A stretch of 5,311 bases of DNA, taken from positions 1 through 5,311 of the forward strand of contig CANQOM010000115.1 in assembly GCA_947625445.1 (NCBI GenBank), written 5' to 3'. The position numbers and the translations under genes were made by a program. The DNA is from Candidatus Gastranaerophilales bacterium. Its GTDB lineage: Bacteria > Cyanobacteriota > Vampirovibrionia > Gastranaerophilales > Gastranaerophilaceae. The notes under the pieces were generated by a model that saw only the letters and a program-made list of their open reading frames with translations, searched no databases and was not told the origin of the DNA. The stretch's first letter is position 1; the number at the start of each line of letters is the position of its first letter. This document shows positions 1 to 5,135 of the stretch, one piece after another.

Positions 1-536
1 TATATTCTTGTCTTAGGATTTATAGTTTTAACTTTTTCGGCAATTTGTTCAACCGGGAAAATAACTCCGGTTTCATTATTTGCATACATAACAGAGACAA
101 GAGCAGTTTTATCGTTAACTGCTTCATATATTTCTTCAGTATTAATTTCTCCTTCAGAATTTACACCGACATATGTGACATTATATCCCTCTTTTTCAAG
201 TTGTTTATATAAATTTAGCACACAAGGATGTTCAACTTTAGAAGTAATAATATGATTTTTTGACTTGTCAGCATTAAGGATGCCTCTTATAGCAGTATTA
301 GCACTTTCACTGCCTGAAGCGGTAAATATTATTTCTTTTGAATTTTTTGCACCGACAAAATCTTTTATTATTTCTCTTGCTTCTTTTATTGCAGTAGAAT
401 TTTTACCTCCAAATTCATATATACTGGAAGGATTCCCGTAATATTGTGAAAAATAAGGAAGCATAGCTTCTACAACTCTTTCATCTACTTTAGTTGTAGC
501 ATTATTATCTAAATATATAAGTTTTGAATTAGTCAT
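1..536 (-). CDS. nifS: NifS/IscS-type cysteine desulfurase, N-terminal part (runs off left edge)
   Basis: A PLP-dependent class V aminotransferase-fold enzyme that takes sulfur from L-cysteine as a persulfide, releasing alanine, and passes it to the Fe-S scaffold. I translated 178 residues from the ATG at 536. Visible family marks are LDNNATT (residues 9-15), GNPSS (34-38), the phosphate-binding loop as SGSESAN (74-80; usually G-T-E-S, so Thr to Ser), the His that stacks on PLP in VEHPCVL (His103), and Asn154 in YANNETG. GNPSS is followed by IY where many members have xH. The PLP lysine and the persulfide cysteine lie beyond the window and cannot be checked. The start is fixed by an AGGTG ribosome site 6 bases upstream, inside the end of nifU. 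Only 3 bases separate the two genes, so they should be co-transcribed and probably translationally coupled. The partner gene argues for NifS over SufS; the exact NifS or IscS label is a naming choice. Confidence 0.93.
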   Translation of the reverse strand, partial: MTNSKLIYLDNNATTKVDERVVEAMLPYFSQYYGNPSSIYEFGGKNSTAIKEAREIIKDFVGAKNSKEIIFTASGSESANTAIRGILNADKSKNHIITSKVEHPCVLNLYKQLEKEGYNVTYVGVNSEGEINTEEIYEAVNDKTALVSVMYANNETGVIFPVEQIAEKVKTINPKTRI

Positions 537-539
537 TTT

Positions 540-1352
540 CTACACCTGAATAATTTCTATATTTTCATCCACATACTGTCTCAAAGTTGCTTCAACAAAG
601 TGCGTTAGAGTTAATTGGGAACGATTACATGCCTGACATCTTCCCGATAAACGAACTTTTATCTTATTATCATCAACATCAATAAGTTCTATATCTCCTC
701 CATCTTTTCTCAATTCCGGTGAAATATATTTTTCTATAACATTATTTATTTTAATAATCATCTGAGTTTTTGTAGGTTTTTCAATAGGTTTAATAGCGTT
801 AACGGAATTAAGAATATCTTGAATTTTACCTCGACAGCGTCCACAAGCGCCACCGGCTTTTGTATAATTAATTACATCCTCTAAAGTTTTTAAATTATTA
901 TTTTTTATTTCGTTTTCGAGAAAAGATTTAGAAACATCAAAACAATAACATACCGTTTCATCTTCTTCATGAGGTTTTATTTCTTCATGATAATAATTGG
1001 CAATAGCAGCTTCAAGAGCTTCATGGCCCATAACGGAACAATGCATTTTTTCCGGAGGTAAACCTCCAAGAGCTTCAGCTATTTGTTTATTGGTAATTTT
1101 TCTTGCTTCATCAATATGCTTTCCTATAATCATTTCTGTTAAAATACTTGAACTTGCAACAGCACTTCCGCATCCGAAAGTTTGAAATTTTGCATCTGTT
1201 ATTATTCCTTTATCATCTACTTTTAAATATAGTTTAAGCATATCTCCGCAAGAAAGAGAACCGGCTTCTCCTATTGCATCTGCATTTTCAATTGAACCAA
1301 CATTTCGTGGGTTTCTATAATGTTCCATTACCTTTTCCGAATAATTCCACAT
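540..1352 (-). CDS. nifU: NifU, three-domain Fe-S cluster scaffold protein
   Basis: A cytoplasmic scaffold on which [2Fe-2S] and [4Fe-4S] clusters are built with sulfur from NifS. All three NifU domains are present in 270 residues, close to the usual length of nif-type NifU. (1) An IscU-like domain, about 1-125, has cluster ligands Cys35, Cys61 and Cys105, with the conserved Asp37 in SCGD and the family signature LPPEKMHCSVMG (98-109). (2) A BFD-like ferredoxin domain, about 133-182, has Cys135, Cys137, Cys170 and Cys173 for a permanent [2Fe-2S] cluster. (3) A C-terminal Nfu domain, about 200-270, has KDGGDIEL and a CQAC pair (Cys239, Cys242). No key cysteine is missing. The start at 1352 is supported by AAGGA 7 bases upstream and by the typical MW-Y-EKV opening of NifU; the next Met (residue 9) would cut the fold. 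The gene is followed by nifS. Nothing nearby belongs to nitrogenase, so housekeeping cluster assembly is inferred. Confidence 0.96.
   Translation of the reverse strand: MWNYSEKVMEHYRNPRNVGSIENADAIGEAGSLSCGDMLKLYLKVDDKGIITDAKFQTFGCGSAVASSSILTEMIIGKHIDEARKITNKQIAEALGGLPPEKMHCSVMGHEALEAAIANYYHEEIKPHEEDETVCYCFDVSKSFLENEIKNNNLKTLEDVINYTKAGGACGRCRGKIQDILNSVNAIKPIEKPTKTQMIIKINNVIEKYISPELRKDGGDIELIDVDDNKIKVRLSGRCQACNRSQLTLTHFVEATLRQYVDENIEIIQV
543..547 (-). promoter_or_regulatory. Shine-Dalgarno site of nifS inside the end of nifU
   Basis: On the minus strand AGGTG lies in the last codons of nifU (Gln-Val), 6 bases before the nifS ATG at 536. It spans the nifU stop codon region and supports both the nifS start choice and coupling of the two genes. 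Confidence 0.7.
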
Positions 1353-1378
1353 AACTGTTTCCTTTTTATACCTTTTTT

Positions 1379-1390
1379 ATTATACGTCAA
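1379..1390 (-). promoter_or_regulatory. Candidate nifU promoter -10 region
   Basis: In the 112-bp gap between trmFO and nifU the minus strand carries a perfect TATAAT at 1384-1379, directly preceded by TTGACG (1390-1385). The TTGACG is too close to act as the -35 of this -10, and no good -35 lies 17 bases upstream. Start of transcription would be near 1372, giving a leader of about 20 bases that includes the AAGGA ribosome site (1364-1360). The gap is so AT-rich that chance matches are likely. Read-through from trmFO is equally possible, because no convincing terminator is seen between the genes. I see no IscR-like operator. Confidence 0.35.
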
Positions 1391-1464
1391 ATAAAAAAAA
1401 CGATATAAAATATTAGATTTATCATTCTTTATAAAAGTTCCTGGCAAATTTTATTTTCATTAGA

Positions 1465-2790
1465 TTATAGTAAGGAGTTAAATTTTACAACTTCATTTAA
1501 AATATCAATAGCTCTTTTGCCCAGTAATTCATTTTTCAATTTTTTATTTTTTCTTACTTTTTTATCCATTGGCATTTCCGATAAAATACCCCAATTTGAA
1601 TTAACCGGTTGAAAAGAACTATGTCCTTCAAAAGAAATATAATGAGTTAAAGCTCCAAGCATTGTTTCTTGTGGTAATTCCAACAAAGATTCACCTTTAA
1701 GATATCTGGTCATATTAATTCCTGCAAGAAGCCCTGAAGCTATTGATTCAGTATACCCTTCCGTTCCCGTTATTTGTCCCGCAAAAAATATATTATCCTT
1801 TTTTCTTAATTGAAGAGTAGGTTTTAAACATCTAGGACTGTTTATAAAAGTATTTCTGTGCATTACACCGTATCTTACTATATTTGCATTTTCAAGTCCC
1901 GGAACAGAATGAATCAATTCTTTTTGGCTTCCCCATTTCAAATTTGTTTGAAACCCAACAAGATTATATAAACTTGCAGACTTATTATCTTGTCTAAGCT
2001 GAACTACCGCATAATTTACATTGCCAGTCCGCTCATCAATAAGTCCTACCGGTTTTAAAGGTCCAAATCTTAATGTATCCTCTCCTCGAGCAGCTAATAC
2101 TTCAATGGGCAAACAAGATTCAAAAAATTTTGCTCCTTTTTCAAACGATTTTAATTCTATTTTAGGCGAATTTATAAGAATTCTATAAAATTTTTCATAT
2201 TCATCTTTTGTCATAGGACAATTTATATAATCCGCATCCCCTTTATTATATCTGTTCAAGTAAAATGCCTTGTTAAAATCAATAGAATCTTTTTCCACAA
2301 TAGGAGCTATAGCATCAAAAAAATACAAATATTCCTGACCTAAAATTTTTTTGATATTTTCAGCCAATTTATCTGATGTCAAAGGTCCTGAAGCTATTAT
2401 AACCGGAACATCTTCACATATTTCAGTAACTTCTTCTCTCTTAACATTTATATATGGATTTTCTTCAATCATTGTAGTTATTTTTTGAGAAAATAATTCT
2501 CTGTCAATAGCAAGAGCGCCTCCTGCAGGAACCTTACAATTTAATATTTCCGGCATTAATACCGAGCCTAAAATTTCCATTTCGTGTTTTAAAAGACCTG
2601 AAGCATTAGTAATATCATAAGAACCAAGACTGTTAGAACAAACAAGCTCTGCAAATTTATCAGTTTTATGAGCTCCCGTATTTATATTAGGCCGCATTTC
2701 ATATAAATCCGTGTAAATTTTTTCTTTTGCTAATTGAAGTGCCGCTTCACTTCCTGCAAGTCCTGCTCCGACTATTACAACCTTTTGCAT
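1465..2790 (-). CDS. trmFO: TrmFO, folate- and FAD-dependent tRNA (uracil-54-C5)-methyltransferase
   Basis: Makes 5-methyluridine at position 54 in the T-loop of tRNAs, using 5,10-methylenetetrahydrofolate as carbon donor and reduced FAD as hydride source; it replaces SAM-dependent TrmA. The 441 residues start with MQKVVIVGAGLAGSEAAL, whose GxGxxG (8-13) binds FAD. Cys51 in LVCSNSL and Cys226 in ESCLPIE match the two conserved catalytic cysteines of the family. GQITGTEGYTES (338-349) followed by ASGLLAGIN is the second FAD-contact block, and FQPVNSNWGI (393-402) is the family's C-terminal motif. Length is normal. An in-frame ATG 48 bases upstream (2838) would add 16 residues not expected before the Rossmann strand. 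I chose 2790 because AGGT lies 6 bases before it and the FAD motif then falls at its usual place. It diverges from the CpaE-like gene and lies upstream of nifU on the same strand, without an obvious pathway link. Confidence 0.96.
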   Translation of the reverse strand: MQKVVIVGAGLAGSEAALQLAKEKIYTDLYEMRPNINTGAHKTDKFAELVCSNSLGSYDITNASGLLKHEMEILGSVLMPEILNCKVPAGGALAIDRELFSQKITTMIEENPYINVKREEVTEICEDVPVIIASGPLTSDKLAENIKKILGQEYLYFFDAIAPIVEKDSIDFNKAFYLNRYNKGDADYINCPMTKDEYEKFYRILINSPKIELKSFEKGAKFFESCLPIEVLAARGEDTLRFGPLKPVGLIDERTGNVNYAVVQLRQDNKSASLYNLVGFQTNLKWGSQKELIHSVPGLENANIVRYGVMHRNTFINSPRCLKPTLQLRKKDNIFFAGQITGTEGYTESIASGLLAGINMTRYLKGESLLELPQETMLGALTHYISFEGHSSFQPVNSNWGILSEMPMDKKVRKNKKLKNELLGKRAIDILNEVVKFNSLL

Positions 2791-2796
2791 TTGTTT

Positions 2797-2800
2797 ACCT
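2797..2800 (-). promoter_or_regulatory. Shine-Dalgarno site that decides the trmFO start
   Basis: On the minus strand AGGT sits 6 bases before the ATG at 2790. It supports this start over the longer reading frame beginning at 2838, which would extend almost to the divergent gene. Confidence 0.65.
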
Positions 2801-2809
2801 TTTTTTACT

Positions 2810-2839
2810 ATCTTATGAAAAATTCCCATTATTTGCAAA
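2810..2839 (-). promoter_or_regulatory. Candidate trmFO promoter
   Basis: On the minus strand TTTGCA (2839-2834) and TAAGAT (2815-2810) are separated by 18 bases and could serve as -35 and -10 elements. Transcription would begin near 2803, leaving a leader of about 13 bases that holds the ribosome site. The match is moderate (4 of 6 at the -10), and such matches are common in AT-rich DNA. The -35 lies inside the palindrome at 2831-2840. Confidence 0.3.
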
Positions 2840-2840
2840 T
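2831..2840. repeat. Perfect 10-bp palindrome in the divergent intergenic region
   Basis: ATTTGCAAAT reads the same on both strands and lies in the 68-bp gap between trmFO and the CpaE-like gene, 18 bases before the latter's ATG. It overlaps the possible trmFO -35. It could be a small operator serving one or both genes, or a chance palindrome in AT-rich sequence. Confidence 0.35.
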
Positions 2841-2858
2841 TTGTTGTAAAATAAATAT

Positions 2859-3983
2859 ATGGATAATAAATTAAACATATATCTGTTTGATGATGAAAAA
2901 ATCACAAAAACCCTCGTAGAAAATTATCTTTCAAGTGTAACATTTGAATATAATTTTTCTCAATACGATAATTTTGATGAAAGCGTTATAAGTCAGGATA
3001 ATACTATTAATATTATTATCTTTTGTATCGGAATTTATAATATTGACTCCCTTGAAAAATTAGCAAGTCTTTCTCAAAAACCTAACAATAAAATAATTAT
3101 AATTTCATATGACGGTTCTACGGATACTAATGTTAAATCAATGAGAACAGGTGCCGCTTATTTTATGCTTAAACCTATTTTAAAATCAGATTTCATTAAC
3201 ATTGTAAGCCGAATTTATCAGGAAAATACAAAAAAACAAATTAAAAATACAAATGCATCAATAGCCTCAGTAATATCTGCGGAAAAAGGCGCTGGCAAAA
3301 CTTCTTTTATAATTAATATTGCAAAAGAAATTGCAGATTTTTCAAAAGAAAAAGTTCTTATTGTTGATTTTAACAATGCAATTAATGATGTTGCAATGAT
3401 GCTAAGTTTAGATATAACATATTCTCTTCCTTGGTTTATCAATACACTTAATGATACAAATTCCGATGAAGTTTTTGATAAAGCCTTTCAATACAAAAAT
3501 TCAAATATGTTTATTGCAGGTTCAGGTGTTTTAGGACTAAAAAAAATGCCCACTGATTTAAACAAAATCGGCAATTTTCTTAAGAATACAAAAAGATACT
3601 TTAAATATATTTTTATAGATTTAAATCAAGATTTTACCGAAATGAATAATTATATATTAGAAAATATTGCTGATAAAAATTATATATTATTAACTCCTGA
3701 TATTATTTCAGTTCAAAGAACAGAGTCACTTTTAAATTTGCATAATGAACTAAAATCTATTAACCTTATATTAAATAAATATAATGAAACTTCAGGTATG
3801 AGATTAATTGAAGCGGAAAAAATGATTGAAAAAGATATATTTTATACACTTCCTAACAATTTTATTACAACATCAAAAGCATTAAATATGAAAACCACTC
3901 TATCTGAAATCAATAAAGATATGGATATAGTCAAAGCATACAAGTCTTTGGCTCGAAAAATAGTAAACAGAGAACAACAATGA
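2859..3983 (+). CDS. CpaE/TadZ-like protein: receiver-like domain plus MinD/ParA-type ATPase
   Basis: CpaE/TadZ proteins are cytoplasmic, membrane- or pole-associated ATPases that position Tad pilus or related secretion machines. Residues 5-120 look like a response-regulator receiver. The acidic pair Asp11-Asp12, the Ser83 position (IISYD) and Lys105 before Pro106 are kept. The phospho-acceptor strand reads IIIFCIGI, with Cys56 where Asp is expected, so it is probably a pseudo-receiver, as in other TadZ proteins. Residues 135-370 form the ATPase: a deviant Walker A, EKGAGKTS (142-149), with signature Lys143 and Lys147; a Walker A' at VLIVDFN (Asp170); and a Walker B-like IFIDLN (Asp254). LILNKYN and the segment after it (LPNNF...A) match the CpaE C-terminal pattern. 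No transmembrane segment is seen. TAA lies in frame at 2847, so ATG 2859 is the first possible start. There is no clear ribosome site, but TAAAAT ends 6 bases before the ATG. It overlaps the next gene by 4 bases. A generic MinD-like regulator is the alternative. Confidence 0.8.
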   Translation: MDNKLNIYLFDDEKITKTLVENYLSSVTFEYNFSQYDNFDESVISQDNTINIIIFCIGIYNIDSLEKLASLSQKPNNKIIIISYDGSTDTNVKSMRTGAAYFMLKPILKSDFINIVSRIYQENTKKQIKNTNASIASVISAEKGAGKTSFIINIAKEIADFSKEKVLIVDFNNAINDVAMMLSLDITYSLPWFINTLNDTNSDEVFDKAFQYKNSNMFIAGSGVLGLKKMPTDLNKIGNFLKNTKRYFKYIFIDLNQDFTEMNNYILENIADKNYILLTPDIISVQRTESLLNLHNELKSINLILNKYNETSGMRLIEAEKMIEKDIFYTLPNNFITTSKALNMKTTLSEINKDMDIVKAYKSLARKIVNREQQ

Positions 3984-4876
3984 AATTTAAAGACAGATTA
4001 GACATATTAAACGAATATAACAGTTTAAATAATATAACACTCAAAAATGATATAGATATAACTAATATTTTTTTGAATAATCCGAAAGCAGAAAAAATAG
4101 TAAAATCAGCACTAAGAGACAATAAAAATATCATATTAATTTGTCCTGATAATTATGATAAATCGGTTTTAAGCAGTTATATTAGAGGGTTTATTAATAA
4201 TAAAGAATCCCAAGAAGTAATAAGAAACATAGCGGATAATTATAATTATTTATCTGCATCTAAAATAATAGTACCTGAACCTACAATAAAAGATATAGTA
4301 AAAATAGAAGAATTAATATTAACAGGCATTAATTCATTCATATTTGCAATGAATATAAAAAGTTTTGATAATGTTTTAAAAAGTATTATAGCAATTACAT
4401 CATTAAGTTTTCCGTATTTATCAGAAGAATCCGTAAAACATTTGTTATATTCAACAGAAGCGGTAATAATATTTTTTACCGGCAATGAGGACGGATTATA
4501 TTATATACACGACATCGGACAAATAAATTATTCATCCGATTCAGAATCTTTTGATATTTTATACAAATTTAATAAAAATGACTTATCTGAACAAAAAATA
4601 AATCAACCAAAGAAAGAAAAAACAGAAAACCTTCAACCTGAAACAAAAAAACAAACAAAACAAAAGAAAAAAGATGAAACTAAAAACGAGTCAGAAAACA
4701 TTATAAAAGAAGAAAAAGAAATTACAACTAAAGAGAATAAAGAAATAAATATTGAAAAAAAACAGACAATAAAACAAGACACTCTTCCTGTATTAACAAC
4801 AAATAAAATAAATAAGTATAAATTACTCAAATTGAAGTATAAAAAGAAAATCAACCCAAATAGCGAACTAATATAG
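3980..4876 (+). CDS. Degenerate CpaF/TadA (VirB11-type) ATPase-like protein with Lys/Glu-rich tail
   Basis: No function can be read off directly. By eye, residues 38-183 follow the C-terminal RecA-like core of CpaF/TadA secretion ATPases. NIILICPDNYDKSVL (50-64) aligns without gaps to the family's Walker A, N-I-L-I-x-G-G-T-G-S-G-K-T-T-L, keeping Lys61 and Ser62 but losing all P-loop glycines. IIVPEPT (96-102) matches the VGEVR segment with Glu100 kept and Arg lost. LTGINSFIFAMNIKS (114-128) matches the TGH-GS-TT-HANS box with the His replaced by Asn125. LLYSTEAVIIFF and DGLYYIHDIGQI match the C-terminal strands. The usual large N-terminal domain of CpaF is missing (only about 35 residues precede). 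Residues about 204-267 are a charged, probably disordered Lys/Glu/Gln/Thr tail, ending in a basic segment (277-290). It is probably a non-catalytic partner of the CpaE-like protein. The ATGA overlap implies coupled translation; only a weak GAGAA precedes it. The reading is uninterrupted, so this is not a decayed pseudogene. Coding frame confidence is high, family assignment moderate. Confidence 0.65.
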   Translation: MKFKDRLDILNEYNSLNNITLKNDIDITNIFLNNPKAEKIVKSALRDNKNIILICPDNYDKSVLSSYIRGFINNKESQEVIRNIADNYNYLSASKIIVPEPTIKDIVKIEELILTGINSFIFAMNIKSFDNVLKSIIAITSLSFPYLSEESVKHLLYSTEAVIIFFTGNEDGLYYIHDIGQINYSSDSESFDILYKFNKNDLSEQKINQPKKEKTENLQPETKKQTKQKKKDETKNESENIIKEEKEITTKENKEINIEKKQTIKQDTLPVLTTNKINKYKLLKLKYKKKINPNSELI

Positions 4877-4942
4877 CTACTTATATCTTTAATTTACCAT
4901 TAAATATACTTATAAATAATACAAATGTTCGAGAAACACTTT

Positions 4943-4974
4943 ATTTGAGTATGTAAAATTACATATTCTCAAAT
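4943..4974 (+). terminator. Hairpin after the CpaE/CpaF-like pair, possible terminator
   Basis: TTTGAG plus TATGTAA (4944-4956) pairs with TTACATA plus CTCAAA (4959-4973). There is a two-base TT bulge at 4966-4967 and an outer A-T pair at 4943/4974. The stem of about 14 pairs is AT-rich, and the two-base AA loop must open to a larger one. It is followed by TTATTAT rather than a clean T-run. It lies 67 bases after the stop of the upstream gene, so it could end that operon; an operator or mRNA-end structure is also possible. Confidence 0.4.
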
Positions 4975-4984
4975 TATTATCCCG

Positions 4985-5039
4985 TTTAGATTTCAGAACA
5001 ATATTAATCTAAAGGTTTAGATATCAATATTAACCTTTT
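4985..5039. repeat. Imperfect tandem repeat with nested inverted repeats
   Basis: Two units share TTTAGAT (4985-4991 and 5016-5022) followed by CAATATTAAYCT (4999-5010 and 5025-5036), with a 7-base versus 2-base spacer between the shared parts. Three perfect inverted repeats overlap here. TTTAGATT/AATCTAAA is at 4985-4992/5006-5013. ATCTAAA-GG-TTTAGAT is at 5007-5022. AAAGGTT/AACCTTT is at 5011-5017/5032-5038. They share arms, so only some could form at once in RNA; as DNA the layout resembles a tandem operator. It lies about 100 bases upstream of the response regulator start. No known riboswitch class is recognised. Confidence 0.6.
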
Positions 5040-5062
5040 AACCGATAAAAATAAATCCGAAT

Positions 5063-5092
5063 ATGGATGAGCTTCCATGCCACGGCATGTAA
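5063..5092 (+). other. Palindrome-bearing leader segment with a 9-codon open frame
   Basis: ATGGA/TCCAT (5063-5067/5074-5078) and CATGC/GCATG (5076-5080/5085-5089) form two overlapping hairpins; the second is perfect through its centre as CATGCC-AC-GGCATG. An open frame of nine codons (MDELPCHGM, stop TAA at 5090) covers exactly this segment, but no ribosome site precedes it. This is the most GC-rich patch of the intergenic region. AGCTTCC (5070-5076) can also pair with GGGAGCT (5118-5124) beside the downstream ribosome site. It may be a regulator site, a leader peptide or a structured 5' leader; the sequence alone does not decide. Confidence 0.4.
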
Positions 5093-5106
5093 TATGAAAA
5101 TATAAG
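5077..5106 (+). promoter_or_regulatory. Candidate promoter of the response regulator gene
   Basis: TATAAG (5101-5106, 5 of 6 to consensus) lies 18 bases after ATGCCA (5077-5082, 4 of 6 to TTGACA). Transcription would begin near 5113, giving a short leader. The -35 would then sit inside the CATGCC-AC-GGCATG palindrome, which is a natural place for an operator. AT-rich sequence makes chance matches common, and a start further upstream is equally open. Confidence 0.3.
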
Positions 5107-5124
5107 TGAGGTAAACAGGGAGCT

Positions 5125-5130
5125 AAGGTG
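5125..5130 (+). promoter_or_regulatory. Strong Shine-Dalgarno site of the response regulator
   Basis: AAGGTG lies 5 bases before the ATG at 5136. It supports this start over the in-frame ATG at 5148. It is the clearest ribosome site on the plus strand of the window and directly abuts GGGAGCT (5118-5124), which can pair with 5070-5076. Confidence 0.7.
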
Positions 5131-5135
5131 TGTAT

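Noticed and set aside
997..1185. Plus-strand open frame within nifU
   Set aside because: Antisense shadow of a well-conserved three-domain NifU; no ribosome site or recognisable product.
1393..1413. Possible terminator after trmFO (minus strand ATAT-TTT-ATAT, CG, then T8)
   Set aside because: The stem is only four A-T pairs and would not be stable; the T-run alone is common in this AT-rich gap.
2791..2838. N-terminal extension of TrmFO from an upstream ATG at 2838
   Set aside because: It would place 16 extra residues before the FAD-binding strand, lacks a ribosome site, and consumes most of the divergent promoter region. The ATG at 2790 has AGGT at good spacing.
3218..3442. Minus-strand open frame inside the CpaE-like gene
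   Set aside because: Antisense to the Walker A region of a real gene; hydrophobic composition is a by-product of AT-rich complement.
3931..4854. Three minus-strand open frames (3931-4134, 4246-4485, 4633-4854) opposite the CpaF-like gene
   Set aside because: Phe/Ser/Ile-rich products expected from reading the complement of Lys/Asn/Glu-rich coding DNA; no family features or ribosome sites. The apparent membrane proteins are artefacts.
4985..5039. CRISPR array
   Set aside because: Only two imperfect units with 2-7 base spacers; repeat and spacer sizes do not fit a CRISPR, and no cas gene is present.
4877..5135. Known riboswitch class or tRNA in the intergenic region
   Set aside because: Compared from memory with cobalamin, c-di-GMP, glutamine, THF, guanidine and fluoride consensus cores; none matched. 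No cloverleaf or T-loop signature on either strand.
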